DNA of 24,987 nucleotides from an uncultured bacterium (GTDB lineage Bacteria; Bacillota_I; Bacilli_A; RF39; UBA660), in NCBI GenBank assembly GCA_949285775.1, contig CASEAD010000090.1, positions 1 to 24,987 of the forward strand, in the 5' to 3' direction. The translations under genes were made by a program, and so were the position numbers. Positions 1 to 8,037 of the stretch are shown piece after piece. Numbering within the stretch: the first letter of the stretch is position 1; every line of letters starts with the position of its first letter. The notes beneath the pieces were generated by a model. That model saw nothing but the letters and a program-made list of their open reading frames with translations. It searched no databases and was not told the DNA's origin.

Positions 1-9
1 ATAAAAAAA

Positions 10-534
10 CTACTCATTAACAACAAGTAATTTCTCTATCTCCTCATACCTATCTACCAACTCACCTAAATTCTTAATAGACATAAACTTGCACTTTCTA
101 CCATTATCAGAAAACTTAATAGGAATACCACCCTTCTCATACCATAATTCCAAATTATTCATATAATCATCAACCAATATAGCATTATAACAATCAACCA
201 CATCACACTTATTAATACCCTTCTTTACACCAATAACCTTAATATTGCCAAACTTATCCTTCAAATACTTTCTTTTAGCACTAAGTTCACTACTACCAGC
301 ACCAATATGTGTTAAAATACAAATATCATATAAATCACTCTTAATCAACCTCTTTATATTACTAACACTATTTTCTATCTCACTACAACCATTAATCAAA
401 TCAAACCAATCAAGATTCCTATAAAATTCATCCTTCTCTTTTCCATCAGTAATATTCCTCTTAGCCAACATATCATAAGTAACATCAATAGTATTTAATA
501 TAACACCATCAAAATCTAAGTATAATTTTATCAT
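10..534 (-). CDS. HAD-superfamily phosphatase, 5'-nucleotidase-like
   Basis: A 174-residue cytoplasmic protein. It opens with the HAD motif I signature LDFDGVI, whose first Asp is the usual nucleophile and whose second is the acid/base. A Thr in the ILTH stretch can serve as motif II, the Lys-rich GVKKGINK segment as motif III, and LVDDYMNN as the motif IV acidic pair that binds Mg2+. Size and motif spacing resemble small 5'(3')-deoxyribonucleotidase-type HAD proteins, but the substrate is inferred. A GTG three codons upstream is possible; I prefer the ATG at 534 because a GGGTG purine stretch lies just before it and HAD proteins normally begin a few residues before the DxD motif. It follows the thioredoxin-like gene by 26 bp on the same strand, so the two are probably cotranscribed. 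Confidence 0.75.
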   Translation of the reverse strand: MIKLYLDFDGVILNTIDVTYDMLAKRNITDGKEKDEFYRNLDWFDLINGCSEIENSVSNIKRLIKSDLYDICILTHIGAGSSELSAKRKYLKDKFGNIKVIGVKKGINKCDVVDCYNAILVDDYMNNLELWYEKGGIPIKFSDNGRKCKFMSIKNLGELVDRYEEIEKLLVVNE

Positions 535-560
535 TCTAAACACCCACTAAATTATATTCC

Positions 561-1106
561 TTAATCTTCTAAAAATGCCAAAATCTCATCAACATCCTCA
601 TAATATTCAACAATACTATCATTACTAACCTTAATTAAAGTAGGATTTATCACCATTAAATCATCTAAACTACTAGCACCCTTATTACCAGTATCATTAT
701 CACTTACATAATTACTATTAAGACTACTACCAGTATCTACCCTATAAACCTTATCCTCACTCAAATTATATATAGCATTCCCTACACTCAAATCCTCATC
801 ATCAAAATCATAAAAATATACATAATACTCACTCTCTTGCTGATTAAATATATTCTTAGCAAGTATCTTATCAGTAACACTACTAGCAGCCTCCTCCGTA
901 ACGTCATCTCCACTAGTAAAACTAATCTCTTTAGTAACAAATACCGCTACTACAAAATACAAAACCAATAATACTAATATAATTACCACAATTATCTTAA
1001 TCATAGTAATAAAAGTATCCTTATTATTCAAACTTTCTATATTACTATTCTTTAGCCCCTTAGCCTTATTAAATTTCTCTTGTCTTCTTCTCTCTACTCT
1101 TCCCAT
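561..1106 (-). CDS. Membrane-anchored thioredoxin-fold-like protein without cysteines
   Basis: A 181-residue protein with a very basic N-terminus (MGRVERRRQEK), one transmembrane segment at about residues 34-58, and an acidic outside domain of about 115 residues. The domain has the order of a thioredoxin fold: a YYVYFYDFD strand where thioredoxins carry the CxxC helix start, a V-Y-R-V-D strand, a NPTLIKV strand in the place of the cis-proline 'TPTL' element, and a final helix YEDVDEILAFL. There is no cysteine in the protein, so it cannot be a classical disulfide oxidoreductase. The start is set by a GGAGG at 1117-1113, six bases before the ATG at 1106; a longer reading would begin inside this SD site. 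Fold assignment is an inference from pattern. Confidence 0.6.
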   Translation of the reverse strand: MGRVERRRQEKFNKAKGLKNSNIESLNNKDTFITMIKIIVVIILVLLVLYFVVAVFVTKEISFTSGDDVTEEAASSVTDKILAKNIFNQQESEYYVYFYDFDDEDLSVGNAIYNLSEDKVYRVDTGSSLNSNYVSDNDTGNKGASSLDDLMVINPTLIKVSNDSIVEYYEDVDEILAFLED

Positions 1107-1140
1107 CATAAACCTCCACAACAATTAATATTACATATAA

Positions 1141-1169
1141 ATTATATAAAATAATAAATAACTTGTAAA
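1141..1169 (-). promoter_or_regulatory. Sigma-A-type promoter for the thioredoxin-like/HAD pair
   Basis: Reading on the - strand: TTTACA at 1169-1164, a 17-base spacer, TATAAT at 1146-1141, ending 34 bases before the preferred start codon at 1106. Both hexamers are close to consensus and the spacing is ideal. Confidence 0.65.
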
Positions 1170-1184
1170 GAGAAAAACAAAAAC

Positions 1185-2219
1185 TTAATAATTATTAACA
1201 CTCCTATGAAGGCAATTATTAATACTCCCAGCCAAAACCTCACTCAACTTATCAATCAAAAAATCTATCTCTTTAGGAGTAACAATCAAATTATAATTAA
1301 TACTATTTAAAACCTCATTAATAAGCCCCTTCTTCTCTTCCTCACTAAGACCACCTATAATACCATATAACTCCCTCTTCTCATCCATTGATAAATCACT
1401 ATTCTTTAACTTATCAATATATTTACTATCCCTACTAACAACTAACTTATTCTCATAATAATTATTCTTAATATAAGATAAATGCCTAAACAAATAACTA
1501 ATAGTATCACTAACAATAGTAGCAGAATCCACAACCGTAGGAATACCAACCGCTATAACAGCTATACCCAAAGTATCCTTACTTAACTCCTTCCTATTAT
1601 TACCCACCCCACTACCAGGATTAATACCCGTATTAGTAATCTGAATAGTCTTATTAACCCTATCAATAGAAGAAGATGCCAAAGCATCAATAACAATTAA
1701 AAACTTAGGCTTAACCTCCTTAATTAAACTAACTATTATATCATAAGTTTCAATTCCCGTATCTGCCATCACTCCAGGACTTAATGCCGACACTTTCCTA
1801 ATCCCCTTCTTAACATCAGTATTTAATTCAAATAAATGCCTCGTAACCATAACCTTCTCTATCGTTTTAGGCCCTAAACTATCTGGAGTAGATTTCCTAT
1901 TCCCCAATCCTATTATCAAACACTCATCATCATCTCCTATATTACTAATATTAACTATCTTTTTTAACTCACTTTCCAAACATTCCCCAACTACTTCCCT
2001 ATCTTCATAATTAGTAATATCTTCAAATTCAATAGTAATATAAGTGCCAACCTTCCTATTAATAGAAGAAGACATTTTCTTATCTACATTAATAGTAGTA
2101 ATACTAACATTCCCTCTTTCCTCCTTCTCTATTTTACCCTCATAAGAATTATCATCAATATTCTCAATAATTAAATCAGTTCTAATATTATACTTATTCA
2201 AATCAATATTATTTCCCAT
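1185..2219 (-). CDS. gpr: Germination protease GPR
   Basis: Endoprotease (peptidase family A25) that degrades small acid-soluble spore proteins at germination; made as a zymogen in the forespore. The 344 residues begin with the family N-terminus (KYNIRTDLIIE near residues 9-19). GLGNRKSTPDSLGP (105-117) carries Asp113, and VIDALASSS carries Asp178; these correspond to the two Asp residues known to be essential in Bacillus GPR. SPGVMADTGIET and the GINPGSGVGNNR block follow. The SD is AAGGGAG before the ATG. It is divergent from rpsT, the arrangement seen in Bacillus, but spoIIP, which follows gpr there, is absent. No sigma-G promoter could be identified with confidence upstream. Confidence 0.95.
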   Translation of the reverse strand: MGNNIDLNKYNIRTDLIIENIDDNSYEGKIEKEERGNVSITTINVDKKMSSSINRKVGTYITIEFEDITNYEDREVVGECLESELKKIVNISNIGDDDECLIIGLGNRKSTPDSLGPKTIEKVMVTRHLFELNTDVKKGIRKVSALSPGVMADTGIETYDIIVSLIKEVKPKFLIVIDALASSSIDRVNKTIQITNTGINPGSGVGNNRKELSKDTLGIAVIAVGIPTVVDSATIVSDTISYLFRHLSYIKNNYYENKLVVSRDSKYIDKLKNSDLSMDEKRELYGIIGGLSEEEKKGLINEVLNSINYNLIVTPKEIDFLIDKLSEVLAGSINNCLHRSVNNY

Positions 2220-2279
2220 ATAAAATCTCCCTTATCATACCATATTATTTATATTTTTTACATTTTTCATTAAAAATAT

Positions 2280-2308
2280 TTGCCTTTTTATATTTTTTTT
2301 GATAGAAT
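2280..2308 (+). promoter_or_regulatory. rpsT promoter
   Basis: TTGCCT at 2280-2285, a 17-base spacer, then TAGAAT at 2303-2308; a strong AAGGAG SD follows at 2327-2332, eleven bases before the ATG. The same GATAGAAT -10 context occurs upstream of lon. Confidence 0.6.
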
Positions 2309-2343
2309 TAATGTAGTTAGTTTTGGAAGGAGCGTGAAAATTT

Positions 2344-2613
2344 ATGGCTAATGTTAAAAATGCAAAGAAAAAAATAAAACAAATCGCTAAAACAACTGAA
2401 GCAAACAAAGAACCAAAAGGCGCTATTAAAAACGCTATTAAAAGGACTGAGAAAGCTATTTTAGCAGGAAATAAAGAAATGGCTGAAAAAAACTTAAAAG
2501 ATGTTATTAAAGCTCTTGATAATGCTCAAGTTAAAGGTTTAGTTAAAAAGAATACAGTTAACAGAGAAAAATCTCGTCTAACAAAAAAAGTTAACAAAAT
2601 GGAAGTAAAATAA
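2344..2613 (+). CDS. rpsT: 30S ribosomal protein S20
   Basis: An 89-residue, strongly basic, Lys/Asn/Ala-rich protein of typical S20 length. It begins MANVKNAKKKIKQ and contains the helical-hairpin pattern of S20, with the helix AGNKEMAEKNLKDVIKALDNA and the end VNREKSRLTKKVNKM, all recognisable family sequence. It binds 16S rRNA in the body of the small subunit. One of few lagging-strand genes here; its base composition is more balanced in G and C than its neighbours, as expected for a highly expressed conserved gene. Its last codons form the left arm of its own terminator. Confidence 0.97.
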   Translation: MANVKNAKKKIKQIAKTTEANKEPKGAIKNAIKRTEKAILAGNKEMAEKNLKDVIKALDNAQVKGLVKKNTVNREKSRLTKKVNKMEVK

Positions 2614-2632
2614 TTTATTTACTTCCTTTTTT
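2601..2632 (+). terminator. Intrinsic terminator of rpsT, overlapping its stop codon
   Basis: GGAAGTAAA (2601-2609) pairs perfectly with TTTACTTCC (2618-2626), followed by six T. The left arm is the last three codons (Glu-Val-Lys) and the stop codon lies in the loop. Confidence 0.8.
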
Positions 2633-2665
2633 ATGATATAATTAAAATAGAAACGGGTGTGTGAT

Positions 2666-3613
2666 ATGAGTACAGGTCAAAAAGCAATAGTTTTTGTAGG
2701 AGCATTTGTAATTACCTTCATTACAATATGCACTTTTTTTAAAAATGATATTAGATTTTTACTAACCTCTAGAAGTATCGAAAGAAAATACGGTGAAACA
2801 CCAGAAAATAGCTACTTTCTAGAAGATAACTTTAATTTTGTCGATAATTTTGAAGAAACCGAAGTTAGTTCTAGAGAAGAAATAATTAACTCTATATACT
2901 ATATAATTAATTCCGGCATTACTTACTCTGAAAGATACTGCGCTAAAAACTATACAGAATGCTCTACTACCATGGATGAAATTAGCGTTAACCAAGAACT
3001 ATTAAGCATACTTAATAACTTTGTTCATCCATATAATAGTTTTGAAAAAATTACTTTCTCATACAATAACGAAACAATTAAAATAACCATCGATCATACT
3101 TACACCACAGAAGAAATAGATGAAATAAACCAAGTCGTAGATAAATTTATAAACGAAAATATCACCAATAATATGAGTACAAGAGACAAAATAAAAACAA
3201 TCCACGACTATATTATTAATAACACCAATTATGACAGCAGTTACATACCAGGAAAAGAAGATAATACCTATAAATCTAACACCGCCTACGGCGTATTAAT
3301 CCAAGGATATGGTATCTGTAGCGGTTACTCAGACGCTATGGCAATATTCTTAGATAAACTAAATATAATCAACTATAAAATAAGCACCGATAGTAGCAAT
3401 TATAACACTACCAACGAAAACGAAGGCCACATCTGGAATTTAGTTTACCTAGATAGCAATTGGTACCATTTAGATTTAACCTGGGACGATCCCATCAGTA
3501 ACGAAAATATCACTAGAGATAATTACTTTCTAATCACCACTGAAACATTAAAACTATTAGATGACGAAAGCTCACATAACTTTAATACTTCAATATTTAG
3601 TGAAGCATCTTAA
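2666..3613 (+). CDS. Membrane-anchored transglutaminase-like protein
   Basis: A 315-residue protein with an uncleaved N-terminal anchor at about residues 7-25 and an extracellular remainder. The C-terminal half has the transglutaminase-like (papain-fold) triad: Cys218 in GYGICSGYSDAM, His255 in GHIWNLVYLD, and Asp270 in WYHLDLTWDDP. The approach sequence DKIKTIHDYIINNTNYD is also typical. Such proteins act as cysteine proteases, amidases or cross-linkers at the cell surface; the substrate is unknown. Cys92 and Cys99 in the middle could form a disulfide. The start is the ATG at 2666, behind a GGGTG-type SD; a GTG three codons earlier overlaps that SD. A possible -10 TATAAT lies at 2637-2642, directly after the rpsT terminator. 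Confidence 0.8.
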   Translation: MSTGQKAIVFVGAFVITFITICTFFKNDIRFLLTSRSIERKYGETPENSYFLEDNFNFVDNFEETEVSSREEIINSIYYIINSGITYSERYCAKNYTECSTTMDEISVNQELLSILNNFVHPYNSFEKITFSYNNETIKITIDHTYTTEEIDEINQVVDKFINENITNNMSTRDKIKTIHDYIINNTNYDSSYIPGKEDNTYKSNTAYGVLIQGYGICSGYSDAMAIFLDKLNIINYKISTDSSNYNTTNENEGHIWNLVYLDSNWYHLDLTWDDPISNENITRDNYFLITTETLKLLDDESSHNFNTSIFSEAS

Positions 3614-3615
3614 TT

Positions 3616-3639
3616 CATTGGTTATACCAATGTTTTTTT
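3616..3639 (+). terminator. Intrinsic terminator after the transglutaminase-like gene
   Basis: CATTGGT (3616-3622) and ACCAATG (3626-3632) form a seven-pair stem with a three-base loop, followed by seven T. Confidence 0.75.
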
Positions 3640-3640
3640 A

Positions 3641-3677
3641 TATAGAAAGAAACTAACCACAATTTTACAGTTAGTCT
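3641..3677 (-). terminator. Intrinsic terminator of the RNase J gene
   Basis: On the - strand AGACTAAC (3677-3670) pairs with GTTAGTTT (3657-3650) with one G-U pair, followed by CTTTCT. It sits back to back with the terminator of the convergent gene. Confidence 0.6.
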
Positions 3678-3687
3678 CTTTTACATA

Positions 3688-5331
3688 CTATATTTCTTGT
3701 AATACCGTAATAATCATAGGCTTATTACCCGTTTGACTACTCAAATACTTACTCAAAGATTCTCTTATATTATTCTTAATCTTACCATAATCAACATAAT
3801 TATCATGAATATTATCAACTATTATTTTTAAGCACATCTCTTTAATATTATCTATTAACTCTATACTATCCTTAACATAAATAAAACCTCTAGTAAGTAT
3901 CTCAGGCCCCGCTAATAACTCCTTAGTTTTTTTATTTAAAGTAGCAGATATTATAATTATACCATTATCTGATAACATTTCTCTATCCTTTAAAACAACC
4001 TCTCCAATATCATCATTAGAATCCCCATCAATTAAAACATCACCAACCGGCATTTTATCATAACACTCAACCAAATTACCACCAACAAATCTCGCAACAT
4101 AACCATTCTCTTTTAAAATAATATTATCTTCTTTAATCCCAACCTTATTAGCAACATTAGCATTAGATACCTGAGCTCTATACTCTCCCTTAATAGGAAA
4201 ATAATACTTAGGCTTCATCAAATCTATCATCATCATCAAATCCTCTGAAGAAGCATGATGTGATAACTGATTACTAGATAAATAAACAATATCTACCCCT
4301 TGCTTAGCAATATCATCAAGTAAACGATAAAAAGTCTTTTCCCTACCTTCATAAATAGGCGTTGCCAAAAACACAGTATCAGTAGATTTTAACTTAATAA
4401 ACTTATCATAACCATTAACTATCTTAGTAATATTAAAATAAGGTTTCTCTCTTTCATTAGAATTTAATATAACAACATTATCATCATTAATATTAGTTAA
4501 ATCCCCTATACAATTCTTATTAATAAATAAATACTTACCCATAATAGCCTCATCAATAATATTCTGAAGTCTATGTCCCATTATTACTATCTTTCTATCA
4601 GTCTTTGATACTTCATTAAATAACTCTTGTATTCTATATAAATGGGAATTCAAAACATTAAAAATAATCCTACCATGAGCTTTATTTAAAGTCTCCCTAA
4701 TTAAATTAGCTATCCTATGATTAGGCGCAGTATGACCAGGCTTATCAGCATAAATAGACTCTGCTAATAAACATAACACACCCTGTTTCCCAATATAAGC
4801 AAGCTTACCAATATCAGTTTGATAATACCCCCTCATCATTGCATCAAAAACAAAATCTGACGCATAAAAAATAACTCCATCTTTCGTATACAATGCATAC
4901 CCAAAATTATCTGGCATAGAATGTGTAAGACTCACCGGAAAAACCTTTACCTTACCAAAATTAAGTGTCTTATATGGAGGAATAATATTCAAACTATCAA
5001 CAGACATCCTATTAACCTCAAAATCCTTCTTAATAGAATTAATAGTAAACTTAGATCCATATACATTAACACCTTTTAAATCCTTAATAATATCTACTAA
5101 AGCCCCACTATTCTCATCATGAGCATGCGTTATAAAAATCCCCTTTATCCTCTTAACATTCTCTTTCAAATATTCTATATTAGGTATAACATAATCTATA
5201 CCTAGCATCTTCTCATCAGCATATTTTAGTCCAGCGTCCATTACAAATATATCCTTATCAACCTCAATAACATACATATTCTTTCCATTTTCATTAAGAC
5301 CGCCCAAACTAAATATATTAATCTTACTCAT
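3688..5331 (-). CDS. RNase J family protein with degenerate metal-binding motif
   Basis: 547 residues, full length for RNase J (metallo-beta-lactamase / beta-CASP / C-terminal domain). RNase J1 is a 5'-3' exonuclease and endonuclease in Firmicute RNA decay; J2 is its weakly active partner. Family landmarks are present: FSLGGLNENGKNMY at the start, LTHSMPDNFGYAL, YASDFVFD, a PGHTAPN loop, and SSEDLMMMIDLMKPKYYFPIKGEYR near the beta-CASP exit. The key HxHxDH motif, however, reads H69-A-H71-D-E73-N74, and the usual PVHGEYR His is Lys (PIKGEYR). At least three metal or active-site residues are therefore replaced, which fits a J2-like subunit or pseudo-enzyme better than an active J1. The SD AAAGGAG precedes the ATG closely. 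Confidence 0.88.
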   Translation of the reverse strand: MSKINIFSLGGLNENGKNMYVIEVDKDIFVMDAGLKYADEKMLGIDYVIPNIEYLKENVKRIKGIFITHAHDENSGALVDIIKDLKGVNVYGSKFTINSIKKDFEVNRMSVDSLNIIPPYKTLNFGKVKVFPVSLTHSMPDNFGYALYTKDGVIFYASDFVFDAMMRGYYQTDIGKLAYIGKQGVLCLLAESIYADKPGHTAPNHRIANLIRETLNKAHGRIIFNVLNSHLYRIQELFNEVSKTDRKIVIMGHRLQNIIDEAIMGKYLFINKNCIGDLTNINDDNVVILNSNEREKPYFNITKIVNGYDKFIKLKSTDTVFLATPIYEGREKTFYRLLDDIAKQGVDIVYLSSNQLSHHASSEDLMMMIDLMKPKYYFPIKGEYRAQVSNANVANKVGIKEDNIILKENGYVARFVGGNLVECYDKMPVGDVLIDGDSNDDIGEVVLKDREMLSDNGIIIISATLNKKTKELLAGPEILTRGFIYVKDSIELIDNIKEMCLKIIVDNIHDNYVDYGKIKNNIRESLSKYLSSQTGNKPMIITVLQEI

Positions 5332-5369
5332 TTCTCTCCTTTCTTTTAATAAAGTATAAAGACTTTAAC

Positions 5370-5398
5370 ATTATATCAAAAAAAATAAAAAAAAGAAA
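5370..5398 (-). promoter_or_regulatory. Possible promoter of the RNase J gene
   Basis: On the - strand TATAAT at 5375-5370 with a weak TTTCTT 17 bases upstream. It overlaps the YfhO terminator's T-tract, so some transcript could also come from read-through. Confidence 0.35.
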
Positions 5399-5407
5399 GT
5401 ACTTTCT
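5381..5407 (-). terminator. Probable intrinsic terminator of the YfhO-type gene
   Basis: A short palindrome AGAAAGTACTTTCT (5407-5394) forms a five-pair stem with loop GTAC and is followed on the - strand by two long T runs. The stem is weak but the T-tract is exceptional. Confidence 0.45.
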
Positions 5408-5439
5408 ATAACATTATCAAAATTAATTATAAATTAACT

Positions 5440-7899
5440 TTACTTTTTCTCATCTAACCTACATTTCCTATTCTCCATAATAATAAATATTCCATATCCC
5501 ATAAAACCAATAATACTAAACATAACCCCACCATTATACCAAGGAGATACATATTTTATATTTACATCATGCCTACCACTGTCTATCTTAAACCCTAAAA
5601 AAGCTTCATTAACTATCTCAATCTCTACTTCTTCTCCATCAACATAAGCACTAAACCCTTCATCATAAGGAATACTAGTAACAATATAACTATCATTATC
5701 TATATCCACATCAAAACTAATCTCACTATTACCCTTATCAATATCTAAATTATTAACATCTATATAATTATCATATCTATCATTATCCATAACATATAAC
5801 TTAACATTAGATATCTTATAATTACCCTTACTAACAACAACATCCAAATCACTAATATTACTATCACTTATTACATATTCAAAACTACTATTACCATTAT
5901 GATATAACCAACTCTTACAAGTAAGCTTATTAACAACCCCATTAATAGATATAGTCTGATCACCAATACTACAAGAATTATTATAATCCATATCAAAACT
6001 TATAAATAATATCTTACCAACTAACTCTTCATCTAAAGAAATATTATAACTTACCTCTTCATCAACAAGAAAATCATAACTATCATCTATATTACTATCC
6101 TCATACTCATATATATTAGAATAATATTCATCCTCCCCTTCACTAACAACAGTATAATTCATCAAATACTCTAAATTATAAGGAAACTCCAAACTATCCA
6201 TTATTTTCTTACTACCAATTCTCTTACTAACATATATCAAAGGGTAAGCACTATCATTATAATACAATTTAAAATCCCCACTACTATCAACCAAATCATA
6301 ATAACTTATATCCTCTTCACTAATAATATACCTAACCCCCATAAAATTATTAAACAAACTATTATTACTACCAGCCTGTATCAAATAATTACGATATCTA
6401 ATATTATTATACTTATTATAAAAACTATAATATAAATCATTATAAAGAGAAGAATACATACTAACAGTATAATAATTACTATTATATACCCTATTAGCAA
6501 CCTCCTTAGATATATTATCATTAATAATCCTATAATACTCCCTATCACTAGTAATATTATTAACCAAATTATCTATATCACTATTAATAACACTATCATA
6601 ATACTCTACACTAACATAATTCTCACTAGAATTAATCCCTAAACTAATCCCTAATATAACTATAACAGTAGGAATAAAAATAATACTCTTATTCTTATAT
6701 CTAACACCAAAATATATTAATATCAAACATAACAACAAATCTATACCATAATATAAAATATTATCATATCCACTAACATACATAAATATACAAATAACAA
6801 TATTAATAACTACTAACCACTTATAATTAACTTTATTCTTAAATAAATAAACAATAAACCTTCCTAATATATACAAATATATCAATACAAAAGGAATTAA
6901 AACCTTCCCCCTAATATATAATCCACCATTTAATAAATAAGTAACCATTGGAAAAACAGTCAGTAATATTATACTAATAACCAAAAACAAATCACTTTTT
7001 CGTACCCTTTTTATAAATATAATTCCAAATACCGCCACCACAAAAATAGAAGTAATACCAATAGTATAATTACCATATAACAATTCATTAAAATCCGGAA
7101 CAAATAAATCTAACAAACTAACATTACTAGAATTACCTCTTCCCCCATTTAAAACAGTATATAAAGTAGGAATAAGCAAAACCCCTGCCATCATTACCGC
7201 AATTCCTAACCTAATACCTAAACTAAAAATACTCTTTACTATCAATATCTTATTATCAATAATCTTATAAATGCCATAAATAAATATTACAATTAAAGAA
7301 CACACACTATAATAATAATTAGTCATAATCACTAAAAAAGACCCCAATATCAATAACCAACTCTTACCACAATTAACATACTTATCTACCCCCATTAACG
7401 CTATAATTAAAAAAGGTATATAACTAACAAACATAATATGATGATGCATATGATAATTTATTGGACTTAAACTAACAACCAATATAGATAAAAACAAACT
7501 CACTCCCTTATTAAACTTATTATTTCTTAAAAACTTATAAAATAATACACCTACCATCACATATAAAATACAACTAGATACCATTACATAAGTAGTCATA
7601 TCTATAAAAGGCAACAAATAAGATATAAGAAATATAGGACTAAGTAACCCATAATAAGAAAAATTATATATATTCTGCCCCGCTCCTAAATTAAAAACAA
7701 AATTAGGAACTAACTTACCAGTATCATAAAAAATCATCCTAAAATAATCTGGAATAGTACTATGTTGACTTAACCAATCCTGTACTGATCCATATAAATT
7801 ACCAACCCCCAACATTAATACTATCAAAAATAAAGTATATACAACAATTAAAAAATAATTAAACTTATCTCTATTAACTAGTTCCCTTATTCTTCTCAT
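5440..7899 (-). CDS. YfhO family integral membrane protein
   Basis: 819 residues. About a dozen hydrophobic segments occupy residues 15-430. The first outside loop has the YfhO pattern (DYFRMIFYDTGK, then GAGQNIYNFSYYGLLSPI), followed by HMHHHIMFVSYIPFLI, as in this GT-C-fold family. A long extracellular region of about 370 residues, very rich in Asn, Ser, Tyr and Asp, follows, and a last transmembrane helix (GGVMFSIIGFMGYGIFII) brings the Lys/Arg-rich tail inside. Bacillus YfhO and relatives are linked to glycosylation of lipoteichoic acid or other envelope polymers using lipid-linked sugars; that role is inferred here. The SD is AAAGGG. No gene for a lipid-sugar synthase is adjacent, so the donor cannot be told from context. 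Confidence 0.8.
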   Translation of the reverse strand: MRRIRELVNRDKFNYFLIVVYTLFLIVLMLGVGNLYGSVQDWLSQHSTIPDYFRMIFYDTGKLVPNFVFNLGAGQNIYNFSYYGLLSPIFLISYLLPFIDMTTYVMVSSCILYVMVGVLFYKFLRNNKFNKGVSLFLSILVVSLSPINYHMHHHIMFVSYIPFLIIALMGVDKYVNCGKSWLLILGSFLVIMTNYYYSVCSLIVIFIYGIYKIIDNKILIVKSIFSLGIRLGIAVMMAGVLLIPTLYTVLNGGRGNSSNVSLLDLFVPDFNELLYGNYTIGITSIFVVAVFGIIFIKRVRKSDLFLVISIILLTVFPMVTYLLNGGLYIRGKVLIPFVLIYLYILGRFIVYLFKNKVNYKWLVVINIVICIFMYVSGYDNILYYGIDLLLCLILIYFGVRYKNKSIIFIPTVIVILGISLGINSSENYVSVEYYDSVINSDIDNLVNNITSDREYYRIINDNISKEVANRVYNSNYYTVSMYSSLYNDLYYSFYNKYNNIRYRNYLIQAGSNNSLFNNFMGVRYIISEEDISYYDLVDSSGDFKLYYNDSAYPLIYVSKRIGSKKIMDSLEFPYNLEYLMNYTVVSEGEDEYYSNIYEYEDSNIDDSYDFLVDEEVSYNISLDEELVGKILFISFDMDYNNSCSIGDQTISINGVVNKLTCKSWLYHNGNSSFEYVISDSNISDLDVVVSKGNYKISNVKLYVMDNDRYDNYIDVNNLDIDKGNSEISFDVDIDNDSYIVTSIPYDEGFSAYVDGEEVEIEIVNEAFLGFKIDSGRHDVNIKYVSPWYNGGVMFSIIGFMGYGIFIIMENRKCRLDEKK

Positions 7900-7954
7900 A
7901 CATCTAACCCTTTCTTTTGGAAAACAAATATACTCTCCCCACCATTATACCCTA

Positions 7955-8004
7955 ATTTATAAATAAAAGCAAATGAGCTAACTCGTATAATAGTTAACTC
8001 ATTT
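7955..8004 (-). terminator. Intrinsic terminator of the collagen-like gene
   Basis: The - strand carries a 13-pair stem, AAATGAGTTAACT (8004-7992) with AGTTAGCTCATTT (7983-7971), with one G-U pair and an eight-base loop, followed by a T-rich stretch (GCTTTTATTTAT). It is the most stable hairpin in the left half of the window. Confidence 0.75.
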
Positions 8005-8037
8005 TAAATAAATTTCGTTAATTAAATTATGAAAATA

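Noticed and set aside
2221..2260. TATGAT as a -10 for gpr
   Set aside because: It lies so close to the SD that the transcript would start within or after the ribosome site, and no sigma-G type -35 is present.
8005..8037. Frameshift extending the collagen-like protein beyond its stop
   Set aside because: No Gly-rich or globular continuation in any frame; a terminator follows directly.
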